A stretch of 64,000 nt of DNA. Source: CAVRXQ01 sp963725215 (GTDB lineage: Bacteria > Actinomycetota > Acidimicrobiia > Acidimicrobiales > Bog-793). The notes under the pieces were generated by a model, which did no database searches, was not told the DNA's origin, and saw nothing but the letters and a program-made list of their open reading frames with translations. The translations under genes were made by a program, and so were the position numbers. The stretch is taken from assembly GCA_963725215.1 (NCBI GenBank), contig CAVRXQ010000005.1:90403-154402 (forward strand), given 5' to 3'. The stretch's first letter is position 1. Each line of letters starts with the position of its first letter. This document shows positions 43,782-52,655 of the stretch, in pieces.

Positions 43782-46508
43782 CTACGCGACCCGGGGGTCG
43801 GGCTTTTCGGGGTCGATCCCGTACTCCTCGATCGCCCGGGTCACTTCCTCCGGTTTCGCCGCCCCCTGGCCCGCCAGGGCGGCGAGAACGGCGACGACGA
43901 TGTGCTCGGCGTCGGTCTCGAAATGGCGGCGGAGCGCCTCGCGAGTGTCGGATCTCCCGAAACCGTCGGTTCCGAGCGGGACGAACGGCGCGCGCACGAA
44001 CCGCCCGATCTGGTCGGGAACGGCCTTCAAGAAGTCCGTCACCGCGATGATCGGGCCGGAGGAGGCGTCGAGCGCCTTCGTGACGTACGGCACGCGAGGC
44101 ACCTCTCCCGGGTGCAGGCGGTTCCAGCGCTCGGCCTCGAGCGCGTCCTCGCGCAGCGCTTTGTAGCTCGTCGCCGACCAGGTCTCCGCAGAGACGTTCC
44201 AGCGCTCGGCGAGGAGCTCGCGTGCTTTTTGCGCGGCTTGCCACGCCGTACCGGAAAAGAGAATCGTCGCCTCGCGGGTCGGGAATTCGGCACGCTCCAC
44301 CTGGGCAGGCCGCGCGTAGCGGTACAGGCCGCGGATCGTGCCTTCGACGATCTGCATGCCTTCGTCTCCGCTGGCGAGCGGCGGCATCGGGTAGTTCTCG
44401 TTGTACAGGGTCAGGTAGTAAAAGACGTCCTCGCCGTCAGGCCAGTACATCTTGCGAATGCCATGCTCGACGATCGCCGCGACCTCGTACGCGAACGCCG
44501 GGTCGTACGCGCGCACGTTCGGCACCACGGACGCGAGCAAGTGCGAGTGCCCGTCTTCGTGCTGGAGCCCTTCACCCGACATCGTCGTGCGCCCAGCTGT
44601 GCACCCGATTAGAAAGCCGCGTCCGCGCGCGTCCGCGAGCTGCCAGATCATGTCGCCGACGCGTTGGAACCCGAACATCGAATAGAACAAGAAGAACGGC
44701 AGCATGGGCTGGGACCAGGTCGCGTACGACGTCGACGCGGCGAGAAAGCTCGCCATCGCGCCGGCCTCGGTGATGCCTTCTTCGAGGATCTGGCCGTTCG
44801 TCGCCTCGCTGTAGCGCATCAACAACCCCGCGTCGACGGGCGTGTAGCGCTGACCCTCTGGGGAATAGATCTGCACCTCCGAGAAGAGCGCGTCGAGACC
44901 GAAGGTGCGGCCCTCGTCGGGGATGATCGGCACGACGTAGCGGCCGAGGCCCGGGTCGCGCAAAAGATTGCGAAGAAGCCGAGCGAAGCCCATCGTCGTC
45001 GATACCGACTGGCCCCGCGAGCCCTCCTGGAACTCGGCGAAGACCGCGTCCGAAGGTGTCGGCAGGCCGGTCGCGCCGGCGTTGCGCACGACGCGGCTCG
45101 GCAGTGACCCGCCTTGCGCCCGGATCCGACTCATCAGGTATTCGTGTTCGGCGGAGCCTTCCTTTGGCCGGAAGTACGGAGGGCGCACCTCGTCGAGGGC
45201 TTCTTCGGCGATCTCCTCGTGGAGGTAAAGCCGGTCGCGAAGGGCCTGAAGTTGGACCTTTGTCATCTTCTTGATCTGGTGCGTCGCGTTGCGCGCCTCG
45301 ATCTCGGGTCCGAGCGTCCAGCCCTTGATCGTCTTCGCCAGGATCGCGGTCGGCGAGCCGGCGTTTTCGACCGCCGCCTTGTAGGCCGCGTAGAGCTTGC
45401 GGTAGTCGTGACCACCGCGGGGAAGGGTTTGCAGTTCCTCGTCGGACAGGTGCGCGACGAGCGCTCGCAAGCGCGGGTCCGGTCCGAAGAAGTGCTCGCG
45501 GATGTACGCGCCGGATTCGGTGGCGAACTTCTGGAAATCGCCGTCGGGCGTCGAGTTCATCTTGTCGACGAGCACGCCTTCTGTGTCCTTCGCCAACAAC
45601 TCGTCCCAGCGCGAGCCCCAGATCACCTTGATGACGTCCCAGCCGTTGCCGCGAAGTTCCTCTTCGAGTTCTTGGATGATCTTGCTGTTGCCGCGCACAG
45701 GCCCGTCGAGGCGCTGCAGGTTGCAGTTGACGACGAAGATCAAGTTGTCGAGGAGCTCGCGCCGCGCGATCGAGAGTCCGGCTCGCGTCTCGGGCTCGTC
45801 GAACTCGCCGTCGCCGACGAAGCACCAGACCTTGGAGCCGCTCGTGTCGAGGATGCCGCGATTTTGCAGGTAGCGGTTGAAGCGCGCTTGGTACACCGCG
45901 GAGAGAGGCCCGAGACCCATCGACACCGTCGGGAACTCCCAGAAGCCCGGCATGAGGCGCGGGTGTGGGTAGCTCGAGAGGCCGTTCCCCGCGGTCTCGA
46001 AGCGGAAGTTGTCGAGCTGTTCTTCGGTGAGCCGGCCTTCGAGATAGGCCCGCGCATAGATCCCCGGTGAGGCGTGGCCCTGGAAAAAGACCTGATCCCC
46101 CGGACCGTTCTCCTTGCCGTGGAAGAAGTGGTTGTAGCCGACCTCATAGAGCGCCGCAGAACCGGCGTAGGTGGAGAGGTGACCTCCGATTCCGGAATAG
46201 CGCTCGTTGGCGCGAGTGACCATCACCGCCGCGTTCCAGCGGATGAAGGCGCGAATCCGTCGTTCGACGAACTCGTCGCCGGGGAAGTCGGGTTCCTCGT
46301 CGGCGGGGATCGTGTTCACGTAGGGGGTGGAGACCGTGGAGGGGAAGTCGACCTGCAAGGCGCGCGCCCGGTCGAGAATCGATGTCAGCAAGTAGCGGGC
46401 GCGGGCTTTTCCCTCCCGACCGACGACCTCTTCGAAGGACTCGACCCACTCGTGGGTCTCGGTCGGGTCGGAGTCCGGGACCTGATGTGTGAACCCCTCG
46501 TAGACCAC
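43782..46508 (-). CDS. aceE: Pyruvate dehydrogenase E1 component, homodimeric
   Basis: A 908-residue thiamine-diphosphate enzyme that decarboxylates pyruvate and passes the acetyl group to lipoylated E2. The TPP motif runs from GDGEFDE (about 232) to NCNLQRLDG (about 261). N-terminal GHLSTYAGSAALYEVGYNHFF and the later AGRTTMSGEGLQHEDGHS are typical of AceE. GTG 46508 (VVYEGFTHQVPDSD) is chosen from length; the frame is open to 46604. It is divergent from rnhA with 94 bases between. Its E2 and E3 partners (lpd and the acyltransferase) lie 3 kb away on the other strand. Confidence 0.95.
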   Translation of the reverse strand: MVYEGFTHQVPDSDPTETHEWVESFEEVVGREGKARARYLLTSILDRARALQVDFPSTVSTPYVNTIPADEEPDFPGDEFVERRIRAFIRWNAAVMVTRANERYSGIGGHLSTYAGSAALYEVGYNHFFHGKENGPGDQVFFQGHASPGIYARAYLEGRLTEEQLDNFRFETAGNGLSSYPHPRLMPGFWEFPTVSMGLGPLSAVYQARFNRYLQNRGILDTSGSKVWCFVGDGEFDEPETRAGLSIARRELLDNLIFVVNCNLQRLDGPVRGNSKIIQELEEELRGNGWDVIKVIWGSRWDELLAKDTEGVLVDKMNSTPDGDFQKFATESGAYIREHFFGPDPRLRALVAHLSDEELQTLPRGGHDYRKLYAAYKAAVENAGSPTAILAKTIKGWTLGPEIEARNATHQIKKMTKVQLQALRDRLYLHEEIAEEALDEVRPPYFRPKEGSAEHEYLMSRIRAQGGSLPSRVVRNAGATGLPTPSDAVFAEFQEGSRGQSVSTTMGFARLLRNLLRDPGLGRYVVPIIPDEGRTFGLDALFSEVQIYSPEGQRYTPVDAGLLMRYSEATNGQILEEGITEAGAMASFLAASTSYATWSQPMLPFFLFYSMFGFQRVGDMIWQLADARGRGFLIGCTAGRTTMSGEGLQHEDGHSHLLASVVPNVRAYDPAFAYEVAAIVEHGIRKMYWPDGEDVFYYLTLYNENYPMPPLASGDEGMQIVEGTIRGLYRYARPAQVERAEFPTREATILFSGTAWQAAQKARELLAERWNVSAETWSATSYKALREDALEAERWNRLHPGEVPRVPYVTKALDASSGPIIAVTDFLKAVPDQIGRFVRAPFVPLGTDGFGRSDTREALRRHFETDAEHIVVAVLAALAGQGAAKPEEVTRAIEEYGIDPEKPDPRVA

Positions 46509-46589
46509 TGGACAAGTCTCCCAAAATGCGTGTTTGGCGGCGGCGCGCCGAGAAAGGGACGTTATCGGTCGTCCGATGGTCTTACGACG

Positions 46590-46595
46590 TAAAAC
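46590..46595 (+). promoter_or_regulatory. -10 element of rnhA, leaderless
   Basis: TAAAAC (followed by T) ends 7 bases before ATG 46603; no ribosome site is present. Confidence 0.4.
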
Positions 46596-46602
46596 TGGGC
46601 GC

Positions 46603-47064
46603 ATGAAAGCGGATGAGCGGATCGTCGTCTACACCGACGGGGCATGCATCGGGAACCCGGGGCCAGGCGGGTGGGCGTGGGCGACAAGCACCGTTCGGTT
46701 CGCTTCTGGCGCGGATCCGGAAACGACGAACCAGCGCATGGAGCTGACGGCGGTGATCGAGGCGGTTGCCGCGCACCCCGGCCAGCTCGAGGTGGCGAGC
46801 GACTCCGAATATGTCGTGCGCTGCTTCAACGACCGCTGGTGGGCTCGGTGGCGACAGAAGGGCTGGAAGAACTCGAAGGGGGAGCCGGTCGCGAATCAGG
46901 ACCTCTGGAAACCGCTGATCGCCGAGGTCATCGACCAGCGGCCGGGCGAGATCGAGTTCCGATGGGTGAAGGGTCATTCGGGTGAGCCGCTGAACGAGCT
47001 CGTCGACCAGCTCGCGAACGACGCCGCGCGCACTGGAACGGCGAGTTCGCCACGCCGTGTTTAG
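46603..47064 (+). CDS. rnhA: Ribonuclease HI
   Basis: A 153-residue enzyme that cuts RNA in RNA-DNA hybrids. The catalytic residues are visible: Asp in VYTDGACIGNPGPGGW, Glu in NQRMELTAVIEA, Asp in ASDSEYVV and the His/Asp pair in WVKGHSGEPLNELVDQLAN. The basic handle region (WWARWRQKGWKNSKGEPV) is present. ATG 46603 is used; the frame is open upstream into the aceE promoter. Confidence 0.95.
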   Translation: MKADERIVVYTDGACIGNPGPGGWAWATSTVRFASGADPETTNQRMELTAVIEAVAAHPGQLEVASDSEYVVRCFNDRWWARWRQKGWKNSKGEPVANQDLWKPLIAEVIDQRPGEIEFRWVKGHSGEPLNELVDQLANDAARTGTASSPRRV

Positions 47065-47148
47065 TAGCGGTCCGGAGATCTCCCCCGCTCTTCTGTGGCT
47101 GCCCCTGAAAGGCCGAGATCCAACAAATTGAGCCCTCAAGCTCCACTA

Positions 47149-47169
47149 ACTCGACTAAGTTGATCGAGT
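47149..47169. promoter_or_regulatory. cysD promoter with overlapping inverted repeat
   Basis: TAAGTT (47156-47161) is the likely -10, 12 bases before ATG 47174. ACTCGA (47149-47154) and TCGAGT (47164-47169) form an inverted repeat spanning it, and TTGAG-CC-CTCAA (47128-47139) forms another just upstream. This looks like a repressor site of the Rrf2 (CymR/IscR) kind, by inference. Confidence 0.4.
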
Positions 47170-47173
47170 CACT

Positions 47174-48088
47174 ATGAACTATCAGCTTACGCACCTCGAC
47201 GTGCTCGAGTCCGAGGCGATCCACGTCATCCGTGAGGTCGTCGCGGAGTGCGAGCGCCCGGCGTTGCTGTTCTCCGGGGGCAAGGACTCCGCGGTGCTGC
47301 TTCACCTTGCGACGAAGGCCTGTTGGCCCCAACCAGTCCCCTTCCCGGTCGTCCATGTCGACACCGGGCACAACTTCCCCGAGGTGCTCTGTTTCAGGGA
47401 TCAGCGCGTCGAGGAGCTCGGGGTCGATTTGATCGTCGCTTCGGTCCAAGAAGCGATTGATCTCGGCGAGGTGGTCGAGGACCCGACCCCCGGCGCTTCC
47501 CGGAACAGGCTGCAGACCTTCGCATTGCTGAAGGCGATCGCCCATTACCGGTTCGACGCGATCTTCGGCGGGGGACGCCGAGACGAGGAAAAGGCGCGGG
47601 CGAAAGAGCGCGTCTTTTCGCTCCGCAACGGATTCGGCCAGTGGGACCCCCGCGCGCAACGCCCAGAGCTGTGGGACCTCTACAACACCCGTCGACGCCC
47701 GGCTGAGCACTTCCGGGTCTTCCCACTTTCGAACTGGACCGAGCTCGACGTCTGGCAGTACATCGGTCAGGAAGACCTCGCGCTTCCATCGATCTACTTT
47801 GCCCACAAGCGCGAAGTGTTCCGCCGCGACGGGATGCTGCTCGCGGTCGGCCCGTACGCCACGCCGAAAGAAGGCGTCACCGGCGAAGAGCCCTTCCGCG
47901 AGACGGTGCGCTACCGCACAGTCGGCGACATGACGTGCACCGCGGCAGTCGAATCGACGGCCTCGACAGTGGAAGAGGTCGTCGAGGAGGTCGCGGTGAC
48001 CCGGATCTCCGAGCGCGGTGCGACCCGAGCGGACGACCGCTTCTCGTTCGCGGCGATGGAAGACCGAAAGCGCGAGGGCTACTTCTGA
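47174..48088 (+). CDS. cysD: Sulfate adenylyltransferase subunit 2
   Basis: The catalytic ATP-pyrophosphatase subunit of ATP sulfurylase, making adenylyl sulfate (APS) from sulfate and ATP with help from the CysN GTPase. The 304-residue length is normal. The PP-loop SGGKDSAVLLHL is near residues 35-46; FDAIFGGGRRDEEKARAKER and WDPRAQRPELW are typical of CysD. Its stop shares one base with the cysN start, so the subunits are coupled. No cysC, cysH or sulfite-reductase gene follows. Confidence 0.96.
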   Translation: MNYQLTHLDVLESEAIHVIREVVAECERPALLFSGGKDSAVLLHLATKACWPQPVPFPVVHVDTGHNFPEVLCFRDQRVEELGVDLIVASVQEAIDLGEVVEDPTPGASRNRLQTFALLKAIAHYRFDAIFGGGRRDEEKARAKERVFSLRNGFGQWDPRAQRPELWDLYNTRRRPAEHFRVFPLSNWTELDVWQYIGQEDLALPSIYFAHKREVFRRDGMLLAVGPYATPKEGVTGEEPFRETVRYRTVGDMTCTAAVESTASTVEEVVEEVAVTRISERGATRADDRFSFAAMEDRKREGYF

Positions 48089-49341
48089 TGGAGCTCTTGC
48101 GTGTCGCCACGGCGGGTTCGGTCGACGACGGAAAATCGACGCTGATCGGGCGCCTTCTCTATGACTCGAAGCAGGTCTTCGAGGACCACTACGAGGCGAT
48201 CGAGCGCGCGAGCCTCCAGCGCGGTGACGACCAAGTCGACCTCTCCTTGCTCACCGACGGTCTTCGCGCCGAGCGCGAACAGGGCATCACGATCGACGTC
48301 GCGTACCGGTACTTCTCGACGCCCAAGCGGAAGTTCGTCATCGCCGACACTCCTGGGCACTTCCAGCACACCCGCAACACTGTGACCGGTTGTTCGACGG
48401 CGGATCTTGTCGTGATCTTGGTCGACGCGCGAAACGGCATCACCGAACAGACCTGCCGTCATGCCTCGATCGCTTCGCTGCTCGGCATCGCGCACCTCGT
48501 GATATGCGTGAACAAGATGGACCTCGTCGATTACGACCAGCGTCGCTTCGAAGAGATTTGCGCCGAGTTTTCGAAATTCGCATCGGGGCTCGACTGCGCC
48601 GACGTGACCTTCATCCCGCTCTCCGCGTTGCGGGGCGACAACGTCGTCGAGCGATCGGTCGAGATGCCTTGGTACGAAGGGACCGCGCTCCTCCACCACT
48701 TGGAGCACGTCCAGGTCGGCTCGTCGCGCGACCTCGTGAACGTGCGATTCCCGGTCCAGTACGTGGTGCGCCCGAAGGGCGGGGACGAAAACGCCTCGCG
48801 GGGATACGCGGGGACGGTCGCGGGAGGGGTATTGAGGACAGGCGACGAAGTCCTCGTGCTGCCGAGTCGGCGGCGGACGCGCGTCTCAGCGATCGAGACC
48901 GCGGACGGCCCTGTTGCTGCGGCGCTCCCCCCGATGTCGGTCGTCGTCCGACTCGCCGACCAGTTGGACGTGGCACGCGGCGATCTGATCTGCACGCCGA
49001 ACAGGGAGCCGTACTCCGCCGATCACGTCTCGGCGACCATCTGCTGGATGGCAGATCGGCCGCTGCGCCCGGGCGTTCGCCTCGAGCTAAAGCACACGAC
49101 AAGGTGGGTCCAAGCCGTCGTCTCGGAGATCGAGGATCGCATCGACGTTCGTACCGTCGAGCGTGATCGGAGCGCCGAAGAACTCGAGCTGAACGATCTC
49201 GGACGAATCGAGATGCGCCTTTCGGCGCCGCTCTACTTCGACGACTACCGCCGGAACCGAGCGACCGGAAGCTTCATCCTCGTCGACCCCGCGACCGCGG
49301 CGACGGTCGGAGCTGGGATGCTCACCGGGCCGATCGTCTAG
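48088..49341 (+). CDS. cysN: Sulfate adenylyltransferase subunit 1 (GTPase)
   Basis: A 417-residue EF-Tu-like GTPase that powers APS synthesis. G1 GSVDDGKSTLIG (about 10-21), G3 DTPGHFQHTRN, and G4 NKMDL are present, followed by two beta-barrel domains. ATG 48088 overlaps cysD by one base; the frame is open upstream by chance. It lacks the C-terminal APS-kinase (CysC) domain that many actinobacterial CysNC proteins carry, so APS must be reduced directly or phosphorylated by an enzyme coded elsewhere. Confidence 0.95.
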   Translation: MELLRVATAGSVDDGKSTLIGRLLYDSKQVFEDHYEAIERASLQRGDDQVDLSLLTDGLRAEREQGITIDVAYRYFSTPKRKFVIADTPGHFQHTRNTVTGCSTADLVVILVDARNGITEQTCRHASIASLLGIAHLVICVNKMDLVDYDQRRFEEICAEFSKFASGLDCADVTFIPLSALRGDNVVERSVEMPWYEGTALLHHLEHVQVGSSRDLVNVRFPVQYVVRPKGGDENASRGYAGTVAGGVLRTGDEVLVLPSRRRTRVSAIETADGPVAAALPPMSVVVRLADQLDVARGDLICTPNREPYSADHVSATICWMADRPLRPGVRLELKHTTRWVQAVVSEIEDRIDVRTVERDRSAEELELNDLGRIEMRLSAPLYFDDYRRNRATGSFILVDPATAATVGAGMLTGPIV

Positions 49342-49368
49342 CGCCAATTCTCGATCGCAACGCGCAGG

Positions 49369-49386
49369 GCTGCCACCTTCGGCAGC
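49369..49386 (+). terminator. Short hairpin after cysN
   Basis: GCTGCC and GGCAGC pair around ACCTTC, 28 bases after the cysN stop. Weak and without a T-run. Confidence 0.3.
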
Positions 49387-49451
49387 AACCGCATGGCGTT
49401 CAATGCGATTTCGCGGTGTTGTGCCAAAACCGAGGAAAACGCCGAGGCCAT

Positions 49452-49457
49452 TAGTGT
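49452..49457 (+). promoter_or_regulatory. -10 element of lpd, leaderless
   Basis: TAGTGT ends 9 bases before TTG 49467 and supports that start; GTG 49485 has a GGAGG that abuts it and cannot act as a ribosome site. Confidence 0.4.
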
Positions 49458-49466
49458 TTCTGGTCG

Positions 49467-50915
49467 TTGCCAGATCGGCGGGAGGTGGGTACGACGACCG
49501 ACTCTCAAGAGCGCGTCCAGGAATTCGACGTCGTGATCATCGGAGGCGGCCCGGGCGGCTACGCGACCGCGCTTTACGGCGCAGCGGCGGGGCTCTCGAT
49601 CGCGATGGTCGAAAAGGACAAGGTCGGCGGGACCTGTCTTCATCGCGGCTGCATTCCCGCCAAGGAATTTTTGGAGACCGCCTCGGTCTTCCGCACCGTC
49701 GCCAACTCGAAGGAGTTCGGCATCGGTTCCGGGCATCCCTCGATCGACTTCGCGGTGAGCGCCGACCGCAAACAAAAGGTCGTCGACCAGTTGTTCCGAG
49801 GACTGAGCGGGCTGCTCAATCACCGCACCGTGAACACCGTCCCCGGCGTCGGCCAACTTCAAGCCGACCGGTCGGTTCTGGTGCGGACACGCGAAGGCGG
49901 GGGGACCGTCCTGCGGGGAAAGAACGTCGTGTTGGCGTCGGGCTCTGTGCCGCGATCGATCCCCGGATTCGAGATCGACGGGAACCGCATCCTTTCTTCT
50001 GATGAAGTCCTTTCTCTCACCTCGCTGCCGAAGTCGGTCGCGGTGATCGGTGCCGGAGCGATTGGCTGTGAGTTCGCCTCGATGATGTCGGACCTCGGCT
50101 CGCAGGTGACGTTGCTAGAAGCACTGCCGACGATCCTTCCTGGATGCGACAAAGAGGTCTCCGACGTCGTCGTGCGCTCGTTCAAAAAGCGTGGCATCGA
50201 CATCCGCACGGGAGTCGCGGTGCGCGGGCACGATCCGAGAAGGCGCAGCACGACGGTGATGTTCGGTGAAAACGACCGTGTCGAAGTGGACGCGGTGATC
50301 GTCTCTGTCGGGCGGCGGCCGCTGTCGGACGGACTCCTCGCGGACGGCACCGGAGTCGAGATCGACCAGCGCGGCTTTGTCCGTGTCGACGAGTTCATGC
50401 GGACGAAAGCGCCTGGCGTCTACGCGGTCGGCGACCTCGTCGCGTCACCGCAGCTCGCGCACGTCGGCTTCGCCGAGGGCATCCTCGTGATCAAAGAGAT
50501 CCTCGGAGAGACGGCGATCCCCGTCGACTACGACAAGGTGCCGTGGTGCATCTACTGTCACCCCGAGGTCGCTTTCGCCGGCTTGACCGAGGACGCAGCA
50601 CGCGAGAGAGGCTTCGACGTCGTCGTGCAGCGCGACCCTTACGGCGGCAACGGACGGGCGCGCATTCTCGGCGATACCGAGGGTCTCGTGAAAGTGATCG
50701 CCGAACGCACCGCGGACGGAAAAGCGGGAAAGCTGCTCGGCGTCCACATGGTCGGGCCGTGGGTCACCGAGCAGCTCGGCCAGGCGTACCTCGCGGTGAA
50801 CTGGGAGGCCACTCCCGACGAGATCGGACAATTCATCCAACCGCATCCGTCGCTTTCCGAGACGTTCGGGGAGACGGTGCTCGCGCTGACGGGAAGGGGT
50901 TTGCACGTTGGCTGA
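49467..50915 (+). CDS. lpd: Dihydrolipoyl dehydrogenase (E3)
   Basis: A 482-residue FAD disulfide oxidoreductase that reoxidises the lipoyl arm of 2-oxoacid dehydrogenase complexes. The FAD loop is IIGGGPGGYATALYGAAAG, the redox disulfide is GGTCLHRGCIPAKEFLE, the NAD loop GAGAIGCEFASM, and the C-terminal His-Glu pair lies in HPSLSETFGE. TTG 49467 is preferred from the promoter; GTG 49485 is the alternative. Its stop overlaps the E2 start by 8 bases, so E3 and E2 are coupled. Confidence 0.95.
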   Translation: MPDRREVGTTTDSQERVQEFDVVIIGGGPGGYATALYGAAAGLSIAMVEKDKVGGTCLHRGCIPAKEFLETASVFRTVANSKEFGIGSGHPSIDFAVSADRKQKVVDQLFRGLSGLLNHRTVNTVPGVGQLQADRSVLVRTREGGGTVLRGKNVVLASGSVPRSIPGFEIDGNRILSSDEVLSLTSLPKSVAVIGAGAIGCEFASMMSDLGSQVTLLEALPTILPGCDKEVSDVVVRSFKKRGIDIRTGVAVRGHDPRRRSTTVMFGENDRVEVDAVIVSVGRRPLSDGLLADGTGVEIDQRGFVRVDEFMRTKAPGVYAVGDLVASPQLAHVGFAEGILVIKEILGETAIPVDYDKVPWCIYCHPEVAFAGLTEDAARERGFDVVVQRDPYGGNGRARILGDTEGLVKVIAERTADGKAGKLLGVHMVGPWVTEQLGQAYLAVNWEATPDEIGQFIQPHPSLSETFGETVLALTGRGLHVG

Positions 50916-52650
50916 CATCACGATGCCGCAACTCGGAGAAACGGTGACCGAGGGAACGATCATCCGTTGGCTGAAGCAGATCGGCGACCCCGTCGCGCTG
51001 GACGAGCCGCTGTTCGAGGTGTCGACGGACAAAGTCGACTCCGAGGTGCCATCGCCGTTCGCCGGAATCCTCGCGCAGGTCCTCGTAAATGAAGGAGAGA
51101 CTGTCGAAGTCGGCGCGCGTCTCGCAGTCATCGCGTCGGCGACGTCGGCGCAGCAAGCGCCTGCCGCTGAAACGTCCGAATCCGCCCCCGAGCCAGCTCC
51201 GCAAGGCGAGTCCGTCGCGCAAGGCGAGTCCGTCGCGCCTCCGCCACCGCCTGCGTCGGAGCCCGTCTACGAGTCCGCGCCACCACCTCCGACCGAGACT
51301 GGTGGCGGGTACACGCCGCCCGCGCCTCCGCCCGTGCCTGGGCCGTCCTTCGCGCCGGCGCCTCCTCCGCCATTCACGTCTGAGCCGGCAGAGCCCGAGC
51401 CGGAGGCCGCCTCCGCGGTTTCGCTATCGCCTCCTCCGCCATTCACGTCTGAGCCGGCAGAGCCCGAGCCGGCGGCCGCCTCCGCGGTTTCGCCATCGCC
51501 ACCTCCACCAGTGCCGGTCGAAGAGCCACAGCTCGAAGAGCCGCTTCGCTCGGGTGCCGTCGCGACGGCAGAGGTCGTCGAGGATGGGCGTTCGTGGCGG
51601 GCGAACGTGCTCTCACCCGTCGTGCGCAAGCTGATCCGGGAAAACGACCTCGATCCAGGGCGGATACCCGGCACCGGGGCCGGTGGGCGGATCACCCGTG
51701 ACGACGTGTTGAGCTACCTCGCGTCCGCCGCGGCGACGACTGCGGTCGCGACCCAAGCCGCCCCGGCGCCGTCCGCGCCCGCGTACGCGCCGACTCCTCC
51801 TCAGGCGGCGCCGTCCGCGCCCGCGTACGCGCCGACTCCTCCTCAGGCGGTGTCGTCCGCGCCCGCGTACGCGCCACCTCCTCCTCAGGCGGCGCCGGCG
51901 CGTCCCGCGGTCGCCTCGCCGCCCGCGCCGGTCGGCGTGCGCGACGAGATCGTGCCCTTCTCGGCGGTGCGGCGGGTCACCGCCGAACACATGGTGCGTT
52001 CGATCCGGACGTCCGTGCACACGATGGTCGCGATCGAGGCCGACTTCGAAAACGTCGAACGTGTTCGCAACGAGCTAAGAGATCAGTTCCGCTCGGAAGA
52101 GGGAATCGGGCTCACCTACTTGCCGTTCGTCGCCCGCGCGGTGATCGACGTATTGCGCGACTACCCGAACCTGAACTCATCGGTCGGGGACGAGGCGCTG
52201 ATCATCCACCACGACATCCACCTCGGCATCGCGGTTGACTTGCAACGCGAGGGCTTGATCGTGCCCGTGATCCACAACGCGGACGGCCAGTCCCTGCGGG
52301 GAATCGCCCGATCGATCGCCGACGTGGCGCGGCGCGCGCGGGACAAGAAGTTGTCGGCCGACGACATCACCGGTGGCACCTTCACGATTACGAACCCCGG
52401 TCCGTTCGGAACGCTCATCACCTCGCCGATCATCGCCCAACCGCAGGTCGCGATCCTCTCGACCGACGGCGTGAAGCGGAAGCCTGTGGTCATGACCGCA
52501 CCGGACGGGACCGAGTCGATCGGGATCCACTCAGTCGGGGTCCTCGCGCTGGTCTTCGACCATCGCGCGGTCGACGGCGCGTACGCGTCGGCGTTCGTGC
52601 GTGACGTCGCGTCGGTGATCGAGACGCGCGACTGGCACGCCGAGCTGTAG
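50908..52650 (+). CDS. 2-oxoacid dehydrogenase E2 acyltransferase
   Basis: A 580-residue E2. One lipoyl domain (about 1-76) carries the lipoyl Lys in DKVDSEVPSPFAG. A very long Pro/Ala linker (about 80-215) follows, then the E1/E3-binding domain (about 228-268, SPVVRKLIRENDLDPGRI), a second Pro-rich linker (about 275-340), and the catalytic domain ending FDHRAVDGAYASAFVRD with the catalytic His. TTG 50908 overlaps lpd. With aceE nearby it is probably the pyruvate E2, but the sequence resembles the SucB/DlaT group and it could serve 2-oxoglutarate or branched-chain acids too. The lipBA fusion starts 6 bases downstream. Confidence 0.93.
   Translation: MADITMPQLGETVTEGTIIRWLKQIGDPVALDEPLFEVSTDKVDSEVPSPFAGILAQVLVNEGETVEVGARLAVIASATSAQQAPAAETSESAPEPAPQGESVAQGESVAPPPPPASEPVYESAPPPPTETGGGYTPPAPPPVPGPSFAPAPPPPFTSEPAEPEPEAASAVSLSPPPPFTSEPAEPEPAAASAVSPSPPPPVPVEEPQLEEPLRSGAVATAEVVEDGRSWRANVLSPVVRKLIRENDLDPGRIPGTGAGGRITRDDVLSYLASAAATTAVATQAAPAPSAPAYAPTPPQAAPSAPAYAPTPPQAVSSAPAYAPPPPQAAPARPAVASPPAPVGVRDEIVPFSAVRRVTAEHMVRSIRTSVHTMVAIEADFENVERVRNELRDQFRSEEGIGLTYLPFVARAVIDVLRDYPNLNSSVGDEALIIHHDIHLGIAVDLQREGLIVPVIHNADGQSLRGIARSIADVARRARDKKLSADDITGGTFTITNPGPFGTLITSPIIAQPQVAILSTDGVKRKPVVMTAPDGTESIGIHSVGVLALVFDHRAVDGAYASAFVRDVASVIETRDWHAEL
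51361..51498 (+). repeat. Two tandem 69-bp repeats in the E2 linker
   Basis: Copies 51361-51429 and 51430-51498 are nearly identical and encode 23-residue units rich in Pro, Glu and Ala (PPPPFTSEPAEPEP and so on). Confidence 0.85.
51765..51890 (+). repeat. Three tandem 42-bp repeats in the second E2 linker
   Basis: Units of 14 residues (core PSAPAYAPTPPQA) start at 51765, 51807 and 51849; the third has diverged slightly. They encode a flexible linker before the catalytic domain. Confidence 0.85.
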
Positions 52651-52655
52651 CCGAC

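Noticed and set aside
51128..51877. Minus-strand frames opposite the E2 linkers (ARTRARTAPPEEES repeats)
   Set aside because: Antisense readings of the tandem repeats, without a start context or conserved domain.
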